A stretch of 64,000 nucleotides of DNA from Cohnella sp. GbtcB17 (GTDB lineage: Bacteria > Bacillota > Bacilli > Paenibacillales > Paenibacillaceae), in the NCBI RefSeq assembly GCF_019091135.1, contig NZ_JAGXJW010000013.1:89436-153435 (forward strand), read 5' to 3'. The notes beneath the pieces are model-generated. The model saw only the letters and a list, made by a program, of their open reading frames with translations. It did no database searches and was not told where the DNA came from. The translations under genes and the position numbers were made by a program. Position 1 is the stretch's first letter; each line of letters starts with the position of its first letter. Positions 8,965-18,420 of this stretch are shown piece after piece.

Positions 8965-10491
8965 ATGAAAGCATTCATGAAATCCCCGCTGTTAATCGGC
9001 GCAGCCGCGCTGGCCATGACCGGCCTGGCCGGGTGCTCCGGTTCGAACAACGATAACGGTTCGGCCTCCGGCTCGCCGGCAGCTTCCCCCGCGGCTTCGT
9101 CTGCCGCGCCGTCCGCGTCTTCGAGCGCTCCGGCCACAAAGTCGGGCGAGGTGCCGACGCTCGTCTGGTGGACGATCGGCGGGCAAATACCGGCCAACTA
9201 CGACAAAGCCATCGAGAAGATCAACGAATATACGGCCGAAAAGATCGGCGTTAAAATCGATCTCCGCGTCGCCGGGTGGGGCGAATGGGATACGAAGATC
9301 AACACGATCGTCAATTCCGGGGAACCGTTCGACATCATGTTCACGAATAACAGCAAGTACAGCCAGCAGGTCAACATGGGCGCGTTCGCCGATATTACCG
9401 ATCTCGTGCAGAGCGCGACCCCGGACCTGTACAACCTCGTGCCGAAGATGGTGTGGGACGGAACGAGAATCGGCGGCAAAGTGTACGCGGTGCCGACCTA
9501 TAAGGATTCGTCCGCGACCCAGTACTGGGTATTCGACGATGCGCTCGTCAAGAAGTACAACATCGACCTCGCCGGCATCAAGACGATGCAGGATCTGGAT
9601 AAGCCGTTCCGCGACATCAAAGCCGGCGAAGGCAAGAGCTACTACCCGCTGTCGTTGACGCAGGGCGAAGGGTTCAACGGCTTCTTTAACGCCTACGACG
9701 ATATGACGCTCGGCTTCGCGCCGATCGGCGTCAAGACGGACGACGGCTCGCGCAAGGTCGTCTCCGTGCTGGAGCAGCCGGACACGATGGCCAACCTGAA
9801 GCTGATGCACCAGTGGTACAAGGACGGCATCATCAATCCGGACGCCCCGACCAAGATCGAAGCGGATCCGTACCGTCCGTTCTTCAGCGCGCAGGCGTTC
9901 CCGGGCGCCGAAGTGAACTGGCAGATCAACGCGGGCATCGAGAAGTACGACATGGTGAAAGTATCGGGCCCGATCTATACGACGAGCACGATCCAGGGCT
10001 CCATGAATGCGATCTCCGCCAACTCGAAGTACAAGGAAGAGGCGCTGAAGTATTTGCAGCTGGTCAACACCGACTCCAAGCTGCGCAACATGCTGGCGTT
10101 CGGCGAAGAGGGCGTCGACTTCGATTACGTGAGCGACAACGTCGTCGAGCGCAAGACCGATACGTGGCCGCTCCCCGCGTACACGCAAGGCACGTTCTTT
10201 AACCTGGCCGTCACCAAGGGCGCGCCGGAAGACCAGTGGGAGCAGGTCCGCAAGCTGAACGAAGCCGCGACCTCCTCCACGATCCTCGGCTTCGCGCTCG
10301 ATATTACCGACCTCGCCACGGAAGTCGCCAACGTGAAGTCCGTCTGGAGCAAATACAGCTACGAGCTCGTCACCGGCGCATCCGATCCGGAGAAGCAGGT
10401 GCCGAAAATCGCGGACGAGCTGCGGAAGGCCGGCATGGATAAAATCATTCAAGCCGCGCAGGCGCAAATCGACGCTTACTTCAAAGCCTAA
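8965..10491 (+). CDS. Extracellular oligosaccharide-binding lipoprotein, LplA-like
   Basis: Binding protein of 508 residues. Signal peptide with lipobox LAGC (Cys24), then a Ser/Ala-rich linker, then a type 1 solute-binding fold. The C-terminus (DITDLATEVANVKSVW onwards) has the DUF3502 pattern of LplA-family proteins. It captures sugars outside the cell for the two permeases just upstream. The frame stays open upstream into the permease gene, but GGGAGG at 8952-8957 and the signal peptide fix the start at 8965. A terminator follows the stop. Confidence 0.92.
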   Translation: MKAFMKSPLLIGAAALAMTGLAGCSGSNNDNGSASGSPAASPAASSAAPSASSSAPATKSGEVPTLVWWTIGGQIPANYDKAIEKINEYTAEKIGVKIDLRVAGWGEWDTKINTIVNSGEPFDIMFTNNSKYSQQVNMGAFADITDLVQSATPDLYNLVPKMVWDGTRIGGKVYAVPTYKDSSATQYWVFDDALVKKYNIDLAGIKTMQDLDKPFRDIKAGEGKSYYPLSLTQGEGFNGFFNAYDDMTLGFAPIGVKTDDGSRKVVSVLEQPDTMANLKLMHQWYKDGIINPDAPTKIEADPYRPFFSAQAFPGAEVNWQINAGIEKYDMVKVSGPIYTTSTIQGSMNAISANSKYKEEALKYLQLVNTDSKLRNMLAFGEEGVDFDYVSDNVVERKTDTWPLPAYTQGTFFNLAVTKGAPEDQWEQVRKLNEAATSSTILGFALDITDLATEVANVKSVWSKYSYELVTGASDPEKQVPKIADELRKAGMDKIIQAAQAQIDAYFKA

Positions 10492-10513
10492 GACGATAAC
10501 CGGATAAAAAGAG

Positions 10514-10545
10514 CCCGAACGCGCCTTCCAGGACGTTCGGGTTTT
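10514..10545 (+). terminator. Rho-independent terminator
   Basis: Stem CCCGAACG/CGTTCGGG (10514-10521 and 10534-10541) followed by TTTT ends the importer operon. Confidence 0.85.
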
Positions 10546-10594
10546 CCGGTCTGCATCGGCCTGCCAAGGATTGATTTAACCGAAGCATACGGTA

Positions 10595-10609
10595 TATGGT
10601 TAAACCATA
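10595..10609. promoter_or_regulatory. Perfect palindrome upstream of sensor kinase
   Basis: TATGGTTAAACCATA is a 15-bp perfect inverted repeat with a single central A, 35 bases ahead of the kinase start. A larger nested pair, TTTAACC (10575) and GGTTAAA (10598), surrounds its left half. It looks like an operator; the regulator is unknown. Confidence 0.45.
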
Positions 10610-10643
10610 ACTCCACATAAGTCCGACAGCAGGGGAGCGCCGC

Positions 10644-12374
10644 ATGTTTTCCTTTTTCCAAATTCAAATTTATCGCGGCAAATTTATCGCTTTCGCGGTT
10701 ATTGCGCTGCTCATCGGGCTTGGCTTAAGCGCGCTGGCCACCTACGTGCTGCTGGTGCAATGGCTGGAAAACGCGAAGAGCCAGGCGGCGGACTCCTTTT
10801 CGAGGGTGGAGAGCGCGCTTCAGAACGATTCCGAACGAATCGATGCCTATCTGCAGCGGGTATACTCCAACGCCGGCCTCGTGGCCGACGTCCGCTATTT
10901 TCTCGGCAACAGCGCGGAAGGCTATCTGACGGTCAGGCTTCAGAACAGCCGCTTCGATCAGACGCTCGTCTCGTTTCCCGAGGACATGAAGGCATTTCTC
11001 GGCAACAGCGGGCAAAATCGCATCGTGCAAGTCAGCCTCCATACCGCGGAGCAAGGCAACGTCGTGCGCTTCGGCAGCGGCGGGGGCACGAGCTTCAAGT
11101 TCAATGTGCCGAACACGGACGATCTATTCAAGGAGACGATCCAAAGAGGCTTCGTCATTCGCAAGCAGCTGCTCGATCCGAATCAGATCTCGCGGCAGCT
11201 CGGCGAATTCCGTTTTCTCGTCGGCAGCGATGCGCTGTTCGCGAACGTGCAGAACAACCGGCGGATGGGATCCGCCGCCGTCAGCCCTGCGGGCGACGTC
11301 TATCTCCCGGGCGGCGCAGACCGCGCGGGGGAGGCGCTGTTCCGCAAAGCCGCGGCGAACGGACGCAGCCAGGGTTTCATTGGCCGCGGCGACTTGGGCC
11401 GCGCCTTTTACGTCGCCTACCGCTCCCAATCGTTCGACTACCAATTCGTCAGCGTCGTAGACTTGTCCGTGCTCGTGCGGCAGAAAGCGGGCATTCTGCT
11501 TCTCGTATGGTTAGTGGTATGGACGGCCATGGGCAGCGTCCTCCTGCTCGCCGCCTACAATTTGCGCGAAGCCGCCGGCTTCCTGCGCCGCATCATCCAT
11601 TCGATCGAACGGGTCAAATCCGCCAACTTCACGCCGGTCAGTCCCGCGCGCTACCGCAAGAAGGAGTACGGGATGATCGCGGCGGAGCTCGACGATATGA
11701 CCTTGCAGCTCAACAAGCATATTCAGACGGAATATCTGCTCAAGCTGAAGCAGCAGGAGACGGAAATGAAGGCGCTTCAGCATCAGATCAATCCGCATTT
11801 CCTGTACAATACGCTGGAAATCATTCGCTCCTCCGCCCTGTCGGGCCGCTCGGACGATACGGCCGAGGCGATCGGGACGCTTGGCGCGCTGTACCGCGAG
11901 ATCGTCAAAAACGAAAATATCATCCCGCTGGGCAGCGAGCTTGCCTTGCTGCAAAAGTATTTAAAGATTATGGAATTCAAATATCCGGACCGTTTTTTCT
12001 ACCAGCTGGACGTGGACGAAGCGCTGCTGTCGCTGCCTACGGTGAAGTTCTGGATGCAGCCGCTGGCGGAGAACTTTTTCGTGCACGGCTTCGATCCGGA
12101 CCACGAGTTCAACCTGCTCGTCGTAAACGGCACGGAGCGCGCGGATGCCTACGTGCTGGAGATGGTGGACAACGGAGCCACGATCACGAAGGAGCGGCTG
12201 GCCGAGATCCGCCGCCATCTGTCGCTGAGCGAGGATTCCGCGGCTGAGAGCATCGGCCTGCGGAACGTGTACACGCGGCTCCACTTTTTTCATGGCAAAG
12301 GCTTCGCGATGCAGATCGATAACAATGAGGAAGCGGGCGTGAAGATCACCTTAACCTTTGCGAAGGGGGCGTAA
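10644..12374 (+). CDS. YesM-type sensor histidine kinase
   Basis: Kinase of 576 residues. N-terminal helix (about 12-35), an extracellular sensor domain (about 36-275), a second helix (about 285-305), a HAMP-like linker and a His_kinase domain with the phosphoacceptor His in HQINPHFLYNTLE. The ATPase half has an unusual N-box (AENFFVHG) plus DNG and IGLRN loops. YesM/LytS-class kinases sense extracellular sugars or cell-wall cues and phosphorylate AraC-type regulators. The cognate regulator starts 3 bases after the stop. AGGGGAG precedes the ATG. Confidence 0.9.
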   Translation: MFSFFQIQIYRGKFIAFAVIALLIGLGLSALATYVLLVQWLENAKSQAADSFSRVESALQNDSERIDAYLQRVYSNAGLVADVRYFLGNSAEGYLTVRLQNSRFDQTLVSFPEDMKAFLGNSGQNRIVQVSLHTAEQGNVVRFGSGGGTSFKFNVPNTDDLFKETIQRGFVIRKQLLDPNQISRQLGEFRFLVGSDALFANVQNNRRMGSAAVSPAGDVYLPGGADRAGEALFRKAAANGRSQGFIGRGDLGRAFYVAYRSQSFDYQFVSVVDLSVLVRQKAGILLLVWLVVWTAMGSVLLLAAYNLREAAGFLRRIIHSIERVKSANFTPVSPARYRKKEYGMIAAELDDMTLQLNKHIQTEYLLKLKQQETEMKALQHQINPHFLYNTLEIIRSSALSGRSDDTAEAIGTLGALYREIVKNENIIPLGSELALLQKYLKIMEFKYPDRFFYQLDVDEALLSLPTVKFWMQPLAENFFVHGFDPDHEFNLLVVNGTERADAYVLEMVDNGATITKERLAEIRRHLSLSEDSAAESIGLRNVYTRLHFFHGKGFAMQIDNNEEAGVKITLTFAKGA

Positions 12375-12377
12375 GGC

Positions 12378-13139
12378 ATGTACAAGCTTCTGATCGTGGA
12401 CGACGAGCCGCAAATTCTGGAAGGCGTGAAGCGCACGCTGGACTGGGAGAAGCTCGGCTTCGCGCATATCGAAACGAGCGAGACGTACGACGGCGCCATC
12501 GCCAAAGCCGTGGCGTTCGGTCCGGACCTCGCGATCTTCGACGTCTGCATCGGCAAGGAGCGCGGATACGACGCCATCCGCAAGCTGAAAGAAATCCGGC
12601 TGCCCGCTACCTATATAATGATGAGCGGCTACGAGCAGTTCGAATACGCCGTGCAGGCGATTCACTGCGGCGCCAAGGATTATCTGCTCAAGCCCATCGA
12701 GCGCGTCAAGCTGCAGGCGCTTGTGGAGCGGATTATCGTCGAGGATCTGAACGGCACGATCGAGGGGGCGGAGCCGGACGACCGTGACATGGACCCGATT
12801 CTCGGCGTGCGGTACGACAGCCTGTCCAAGCTGACCAACCGCATCCTACAGATGGTCAAGGCGGAGTACGGACACAATCTCAACCTCAAGACGGTGGCCG
12901 AGCGCTTTCGCATGAACGGAACCTATCTCGGCCAGCTTTTCCTGAAGGAAACGCAGATGAAATTTTCGGAGTACCTGATGGCTTACCGGATGTTCCGGGC
13001 GCGCGAACGCATCCAGACGACGGACGAGAAAATAGCGACGATCGCCCAGTCGGTAGGGTATGCCAACCTGAACTACTTTTATACGCATTTCAACGCTTAC
13101 TTTCACAAGTCGCCTTCGGACCTGCGGAGAAAGGATTAG
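12378..13139 (+). CDS. YesN-type response regulator, AraC family
   Basis: Regulator of 253 residues. Receiver domain 1-120 with the acidic pair VDDE near residue 8, phosphoacceptor Asp54 in IFDVCIG and Lys in LLKPIE. A C-terminal AraC helix-turn-helix pair (about 150-250) contains IAQSVGYANLNYFYTHF. It is the partner of the kinase just upstream and probably activates the neighbouring importer genes. The central linker is shorter than in many YesN proteins. A binding-protein gene follows after 7 bases, which points to a three-gene sensor operon. Confidence 0.92.
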   Translation: MYKLLIVDDEPQILEGVKRTLDWEKLGFAHIETSETYDGAIAKAVAFGPDLAIFDVCIGKERGYDAIRKLKEIRLPATYIMMSGYEQFEYAVQAIHCGAKDYLLKPIERVKLQALVERIIVEDLNGTIEGAEPDDRDMDPILGVRYDSLSKLTNRILQMVKAEYGHNLNLKTVAERFRMNGTYLGQLFLKETQMKFSEYLMAYRMFRARERIQTTDEKIATIAQSVGYANLNYFYTHFNAYFHKSPSDLRRKD

Positions 13140-13146
13140 TGCGGCT

Positions 13147-14661
13147 ATGCGACATCGGCGAATCGGGGGACCGTTCTTCAAGACGGCCATGCTGGCCGCG
13201 CTGCTGGCGCTGCCGCTGTCGGGCTGCATGACCCGGTCGGCCGGGGGCGATCAGCCGGAGCGCGAGAGCCGCCCCGTGAATTTGATCTACTATACGATCG
13301 GCAATCCCGATCCCGACCTGAAGCAGGTCAACGACAAGATTAATGAAGTGACGGCCAAAAAAATCGGGGTTACGATTACTTATATCAAGGTAGGCTGGCA
13401 GGAATACAACGACCGGCTCCAAACGCTGATCTCGACGGGCTCGCCGTTCGATATCGCGTTCGCCACCAACTATGCGGCCTTCGTGCAGCGGGGCGCCTGG
13501 CTCAAGCTGGATGAAGCGCTGGCCGGGCCCGGCCGGGAAATGTACGAAGCGATCGACCCTGTGCTGTGGGAGGGCGTCCGCATGGAGGATGGGGGGATCT
13601 ACGGCGTGCCGACGAACAAGGAGCTCGCGGTCCGGATGCAGTGGATGTACCCTGAGTCGCTCGTGCGAAAATACGGCATCGATATCGCCAAGTACGATAC
13701 GCTGGAATCCCTGGCGCCGCTGCTCGAGATGATCAGCGACAAGGAGCCCGGCTATCAGCCGATGGAGCTGGACAAGGATTCGCAAAATTTTTTCGCGCTG
13801 GACGGCTACGAGTACGTGACCGACAAGCCGCTGCCGCTCATGGTCCGATCGCTCGACCCGCAGGCGCCGGTGGTTGGCATCTTCGAGACGGAGGAAGCCA
13901 GACGTGTGCTGGACACGCTCCGCGGCTATTATCTCAAGGGCTACATCAATGAAGATGCAGCCCTGCGGGAGGGCCAGAACCTGAAGCGGGGAGACCGGGT
14001 ATTCTGGAAGCCCGCGGGCGGCGGTCCGCTCGCGGAGAACAGCTGGAGCAAGGATCGCGGCTACGAGGTCGTCGCCCACCCCGTGTCGCCGCCCCTGATC
14101 ACGACCGAATCCGTCCGCGGCGGGATCATGGCGGTCAACGCCAACTCCGCGCATCCCGCCGAGAGCGTCAAGTTCCTGAATCTGCTCAACACGGACCCCG
14201 AGGTGCGCAATCTGTTCAACTACGGCATCGAGGGCGTGCACTACACGCTGGACGCCAACGGGCAGGTGCTGCCGAAGTCATCGGGGGACGGCGGCGAGCA
14301 GGACGGGACGGTCGGCTACGAGGGGGTGCAGTACACCCAGGGCAACTGGTTTATTCTCAAGACGCTTGGCGGGGAGTACCCGGATCCCTTGGACAAATGG
14401 GACCAATATAGGGCGGCCAACGCCGGCTACGTCAAATCCAGGCTGTTCGGCTTCACGCCGGATCTGGCCGGCATGTCCGTCCAGCTCGACAATATCAGAA
14501 CGGTGTGGGAAAAGTACTATCCGGGCCTGATGACCGGCAGCGTGGACGTGGACGCCGTATTGCCCAAGTTCAACGCGGAGCTCCGGCAGGCGGGGCTCGA
14601 CGAGGTGCGGGCGGAAGTCCAAGGACAGTTGGATGCCTGGCGAGGGCGCCATAAGCCATAA
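13147..14661 (+). CDS. Second LplA-like solute-binding lipoprotein
   Basis: Binding protein of 504 residues with a signal peptide ending in LSGC (Cys27). It shares the overall plan and the DUF3502-like C-terminus of the protein at 8965-10491 but has no Ser/Ala-rich linker. It lies in the sensor operon and has no permease genes of its own. It may therefore present ligand to the sensor kinase, or act as an alternative receptor for the upstream permeases. GGAGAAAGGA precedes the ATG by about 10 bases. Confidence 0.88.
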   Translation: MRHRRIGGPFFKTAMLAALLALPLSGCMTRSAGGDQPERESRPVNLIYYTIGNPDPDLKQVNDKINEVTAKKIGVTITYIKVGWQEYNDRLQTLISTGSPFDIAFATNYAAFVQRGAWLKLDEALAGPGREMYEAIDPVLWEGVRMEDGGIYGVPTNKELAVRMQWMYPESLVRKYGIDIAKYDTLESLAPLLEMISDKEPGYQPMELDKDSQNFFALDGYEYVTDKPLPLMVRSLDPQAPVVGIFETEEARRVLDTLRGYYLKGYINEDAALREGQNLKRGDRVFWKPAGGGPLAENSWSKDRGYEVVAHPVSPPLITTESVRGGIMAVNANSAHPAESVKFLNLLNTDPEVRNLFNYGIEGVHYTLDANGQVLPKSSGDGGEQDGTVGYEGVQYTQGNWFILKTLGGEYPDPLDKWDQYRAANAGYVKSRLFGFTPDLAGMSVQLDNIRTVWEKYYPGLMTGSVDVDAVLPKFNAELRQAGLDEVRAEVQGQLDAWRGRHKP

Positions 14662-14670
14662 GAAACGCAG

Positions 14671-14716
14671 CGAAGACCGCCGGCATGGTGCATGAAGCCG
14701 AGCGGTCTTCGTTTTT
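14671..14716. terminator. Terminator between converging operons
   Basis: A perfect 10-bp stem (CGAAGACCGC at 14671, GCGGTCTTCG at 14702) with a T run on the plus strand lies between the binding-protein gene and the converging permease operon. Confidence 0.85.
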
Positions 14717-14719
14717 CGT

Positions 14720-15553
14720 TTAACCTTTCACCGCGCCGGCGACGACGCCTTTGACGATGTACTTTTGCAGGAACATGAACACGACGATCGACGGCAGGAC
14801 GGCCATCACCATGGCGGTCATCGCGTACTGCCAGTCCGACGTGTACTGGCCGACGAACGTGTAGGCCGCGAGCGTCAGCGTCTTGGTTGTGGGCGAGCCG
14901 TTGACCATGAGGAGCGGGAGCAGGAAGTCGTTCCAGATCCACATGACGTCGATGATGACGATCGTCGCCGTGACGGACTTGAGCAGCGGGAAGATGATGC
15001 GGAAGAACAGCCCGAAGCCGGAAGCCCCGTCGATCATCGCGCTCTCGTCGAGCTCTCTCGGAATGCCTTTTACGAACCCGTGATAGATGAAGACGGCCAG
15101 CGGCGCGCCGAAGCCCCAGTACAGCAGGCCGAGTCCCCAGGTGCTGTCGGACAGATGTAGGAACCGCGCGGTCTTGAGCACCGTGAGCATGATCGACTGG
15201 AACGGGATCAGCATCGGCATGATGCAGATAAAGTAGACGATGCCGCTCAGCCTCGACTTCGTGCGCGCCAGCTTGTAGGCGGCGATCGAAGAGACGAGGA
15301 CGATGCCGGCCAGGCCCAATACGGTGATGATCGTATTGTTCAGGAACAGGCGCGGGTAGTTGATGAACTTCCACACGTACGAGTAGTTGGCGAACGTCCA
15401 GTGATGCGGCAGCGCGATGACGTCGGACATGACCTCCTGGAAGCTCTTGAACGAGTTGAAGATCGCCAGGAAGAGCGGGTACAGGAACACGAGGGAGAGC
15501 AGGACCATGACGATCTCGCCGATCCAGCGAGCGGCTTTGTTCGAAGCGGACAT
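14720..15553 (-). CDS. Carbohydrate ABC transporter permease, MalG-type
   Basis: Permease of 277 residues with six predicted helices, EAA loop (DESAMIDGASGFG near residue 190) and the ending YIVKGVVAGAVKG typical of the MalG/LacG family. It forms the second half of a sugar importer with the MalF-type protein encoded immediately upstream; start and stop codons share one base (TAATG). No ATPase or binding protein lies in the operon. The likeliest binding protein is at 23808-25154. Confidence 0.9.
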   Translation of the reverse strand: MSASNKAARWIGEIVMVLLSLVFLYPLFLAIFNSFKSFQEVMSDVIALPHHWTFANYSYVWKFINYPRLFLNNTIITVLGLAGIVLVSSIAAYKLARTKSRLSGIVYFICIMPMLIPFQSIMLTVLKTARFLHLSDSTWGLGLLYWGFGAPLAVFIYHGFVKGIPRELDESAMIDGASGFGLFFRIIFPLLKSVTATIVIIDVMWIWNDFLLPLLMVNGSPTTKTLTLAAYTFVGQYTSDWQYAMTAMVMAVLPSIVVFMFLQKYIVKGVVAGAVKG

Positions 15554-16440
15554 TAGGCCTCAACCTCCCTGCGCTTGAAGATGGTGAGCTGGATGACGGT
15601 GATGATCAGGACGGCGACGAACAAAATGAGTGCCTTGGCGGTGCCGTAGCCGTACAGGTTGTTCGTGAAGGTGTCGCGGTAAATGTCGTAGGCGATGCTG
15701 TACGTCGTGCCGCCGGGTCCGCCTCCGGTGAGGGACAGGATGACGTCGAACACCTTGATGGAGTTGGTCAGCGCCATGAAGACGGCGATCGTGATCGACG
15801 GCGCGAGCAGCGGCAGCGTCACGCTGAAGAAGCGGCGAACGGGTCCGGCGCCGTCCACGACGGCGGCTTCCTTCAGATCGCCCGGCACGGACTGCAGGCC
15901 CGCGATGTAGATGACGAGATAAAAGCCGATCGACTGCCAGATCGAGACGAACAGGACCGATATGAAGGCCAGTCCCGGCTCCCCGAGCCAGCTCATTTTG
16001 AAAATATGCCAGCCCGTGCTGTCGCCGAGCGACTCGAAGCCCTGCATGAAGATGAACTTCCAGATGAAGCCGACGATGACGAGGCTGAGAATGTACGGGA
16101 TAAAAAAGGCGGCCCGCAGCCATGTCTTGGTCTTCAGCTTGGCGTCGAGGACGAGCGCCAGCAGAATGGCCAGCACGTTGATGAGCACGATATACAGCAC
16201 GGCGTACTTGACCGTGAACCAGGCCGCGTTCGTGAAGTTGGCGTCGCCGGTGAAGATCTGCTTGAAGTTGTCCAGGCCGATAAACTTCGGATGCTTGGAG
16301 ATGCCGTTCCACTTGGTCAGCGAATAGCGGACGGTCATGACGAACGGAATGTAAAAGGCAACGGCCACGCAGATCAGAACGGGCAGCGTGAACAGGCCGA
16401 ACTCCATCTTGGAGCGCCATTTGCGGTAAAACGAGGCCAT
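15553..16440 (-). CDS. Carbohydrate ABC transporter permease, MalF-type
   Basis: Permease of 295 residues with six predicted helices and EAA loop (EAAVVDGAGPVRR near residue 190). It is the first gene of a two-gene operon divergent from the YesM/YesN pair at 16573-20104, which probably controls it. MalF/MalG-class systems usually import di- to tetrasaccharides. The GH36 gene about 9 kb away suggests alpha-galactosides such as melibiose or raffinose; that is inference. Confidence 0.9.
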   Translation of the reverse strand: MASFYRKWRSKMEFGLFTLPVLICVAVAFYIPFVMTVRYSLTKWNGISKHPKFIGLDNFKQIFTGDANFTNAAWFTVKYAVLYIVLINVLAILLALVLDAKLKTKTWLRAAFFIPYILSLVIVGFIWKFIFMQGFESLGDSTGWHIFKMSWLGEPGLAFISVLFVSIWQSIGFYLVIYIAGLQSVPGDLKEAAVVDGAGPVRRFFSVTLPLLAPSITIAVFMALTNSIKVFDVILSLTGGGPGGTTYSIAYDIYRDTFTNNLYGYGTAKALILFVAVLIITVIQLTIFKRREVEA

Positions 16441-16480
16441 AGCGGCACCTCTTCTCTCTTGTGGTGTGACGGGTTTAGGC

Positions 16481-16494
16481 TATAATGCATTATA
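16481..16494. promoter_or_regulatory. Symmetrical divergent promoter core
   Basis: TATAATGCATTATA is a perfect 14-bp palindrome that gives a consensus -10 element on each strand between the permease operon and the kinase gene. A TTGTGG at 16459 fits as -35 for the plus strand (16-base spacer); the minus-strand -35 is weak. Confidence 0.5.
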
Positions 16495-16523
16495 AAACGG
16501 CGCTGAATGCGTCCTAAATGGAT

Positions 16524-16539
16524 TTAAGTAATCACTTAA
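16524..16539. promoter_or_regulatory. Inverted repeat in divergent region
   Basis: TTAAGT and ACTTAA separated by AATC, 33 bases ahead of the kinase start and upstream of the permease promoter. It is a candidate site for the AraC-type regulator or a repressor. Confidence 0.3.
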
Positions 16540-16572
16540 GGGTAATAAGGTGAACTGGAACCGGAGGCGCTT

Positions 16573-18420
16573 ATGCATATTTTCCCGCAATGGCTGCGGC
16601 GGACGGGGCGCCGGCTGCGAGAGGCCCCTTCCCGCAGGCTGGTGAACAAGCTGATTCTGCTGTTCACGTCCATCATCATTCTGATCGTCTCGAGCCTGAC
16701 GTTCATCGCGTACAAGATCATCGAGCGGGAATCCGTGGCGAACAGCATCGCGAGCAATCGGAGCAACCTGAAGCTGGTCAATCAGAACTACGCCAAGTAC
16801 ATGGGCGAGCTCGAGCAGCTGTCGCTGCCGCAGATCGACTACGATCCGCTCATGCGAGCTATCGAGCGCGAGGGCGAGGACTATGCCTCCCGACTATATC
16901 TGGAGGATTATTTGCGTTCGCTTTTCTACGCGAGGTCCGATCTGCAGAGCATCTACCTGTACCTGGTGGACGAACGCAAATATTTGTACGTGACCCGCGA
17001 GCGGTACAACGTGACGGTGCGCGCCGCGCTGGACGACGGCATCCCCGAGCAGGCCTGGTACAAGCGGGCGATGGCGGATCCGCACAACCGCAGCGTGCAG
17101 TCGCTCGTCCTGTCGCGCGAGACGGGGTACGGCACGGCGCCGGAGGGCGTGTACATGGCGTATCACCGGGTGCTGCGTTCGCTCAAGGACCGGCAGGCGC
17201 GCGCCGTCCTCAGCTTTTACGTGAACGATTCGGCCAAAAACGCGATCATGGCGGACATCCCCAAGACCGAAGGGGAGCACGCCATCTTGCTGGACGCGGA
17301 CGATACGCCGTTTCACGTCGACGATCTGGAATTTTATTCGGCGGCTGCGGGTGACGAGGACTTCGTCAGCGCGCTTCACGCGGAGGAGGCTAAGGAGAGA
17401 TTCAACTGGCAAGGACCGGACGGACGTTATCTGGTCGTCGAAAACGTCGACGAGCAGGACGGCTGGCGTCTCGTCAAGCCGATTCCGTTCAGCGAGATCT
17501 ACCGGACGGCGGTGGAGGCGCGGCGCATCAGTCTATGGATCGGATTGGGCTTCCTCGCCGTTGCGGTGGGGCTCGTCATTCTGACTTCGAACGCGATCAC
17601 CCGTCCGCTCAAGCGGCTGTCCAAGGAGATGAGCCGGTTCGGCGCGGGCGACTTCGAGACGGTGACCGAGGTGCGCGGGCGCGACGAGATCGCGTATTTG
17701 TCCAAGCACTTCAACCTCATGGCGCGGCGGACGAACGAGCTGATCAACGAGCGGTACAAGATGAAGCTGACGGAGCAGAGCGCGATTCTGAAGGCGCTGG
17801 AGGCGGAGATCAATCCGCATTTTCTGTACAATGCGCTGCAGGCGATATCGACGAAGGCGCTCAAGAGCGGCAACGACGACGTGGCGGACATGGTCGATGC
17901 GCTCGCCGGGACGCTGCGCTACTGCATCAGCGGCAAGGACGTCGTCTATTTGAATGAGGAGCTGAAGCACGTGGAAAGGTACATGATGCTGCAAAAGGCG
18001 AGATTCGGCAGCCGCGTCGCCATGTCGTACGACATCGGGGACGAGCTGCTCCAGCTGTCGATCCCGAAGCTGTCGATCCAGTCGCTCGTGGAGAACGCGA
18101 TCAAGCATGGGGTCGAAAAGGTGCAGCGTCCGGTGACGATCGCGGTATCCGTCTATATGGAGGAGGACCGGGCGGTCATCGCCGTGCGCGACGACGGCCC
18201 GGGCATCGCGCCGGACCGGCTGCGCGAGGTGCTGGCTTCCTTCGAGGAAGCGTGGGGGGACCGCAGCGACAGCGGCGAGCGAATCGGCCTACGCAATTTG
18301 GACGCACGGCTCAAGCTGCTGTTCGGCGGGGAGGCGGGGCTCGAGATCGAAGCGCTCCGAAGCGGCGGTACGGAGCTGCGAATGAAGATCCCGGCGGGAG
18401 GAGGCGGACGTCTTGTATAA
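16573..18420 (+). CDS. YesM-type sensor histidine kinase
   Basis: Kinase of 615 residues. First helix near 30-52, an extracellular sensor of about 240 residues, second helix near 315-337, then a HAMP domain, the phosphoacceptor His in EINPHFLYNALQ, N-box LVENAIKHG and G-box DDGPGIAPD, all intact. It probably senses the sugar imported by the divergent permease pair. CCGGAGGCG precedes the ATG. The last 8 bases overlap the start of the regulator gene, so the pair is translationally coupled. Confidence 0.92.
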   Translation: MHIFPQWLRRTGRRLREAPSRRLVNKLILLFTSIIILIVSSLTFIAYKIIERESVANSIASNRSNLKLVNQNYAKYMGELEQLSLPQIDYDPLMRAIEREGEDYASRLYLEDYLRSLFYARSDLQSIYLYLVDERKYLYVTRERYNVTVRAALDDGIPEQAWYKRAMADPHNRSVQSLVLSRETGYGTAPEGVYMAYHRVLRSLKDRQARAVLSFYVNDSAKNAIMADIPKTEGEHAILLDADDTPFHVDDLEFYSAAAGDEDFVSALHAEEAKERFNWQGPDGRYLVVENVDEQDGWRLVKPIPFSEIYRTAVEARRISLWIGLGFLAVAVGLVILTSNAITRPLKRLSKEMSRFGAGDFETVTEVRGRDEIAYLSKHFNLMARRTNELINERYKMKLTEQSAILKALEAEINPHFLYNALQAISTKALKSGNDDVADMVDALAGTLRYCISGKDVVYLNEELKHVERYMMLQKARFGSRVAMSYDIGDELLQLSIPKLSIQSLVENAIKHGVEKVQRPVTIAVSVYMEEDRAVIAVRDDGPGIAPDRLREVLASFEEAWGDRSDSGERIGLRNLDARLKLLFGGEAGLEIEALRSGGTELRMKIPAGGGGRLV

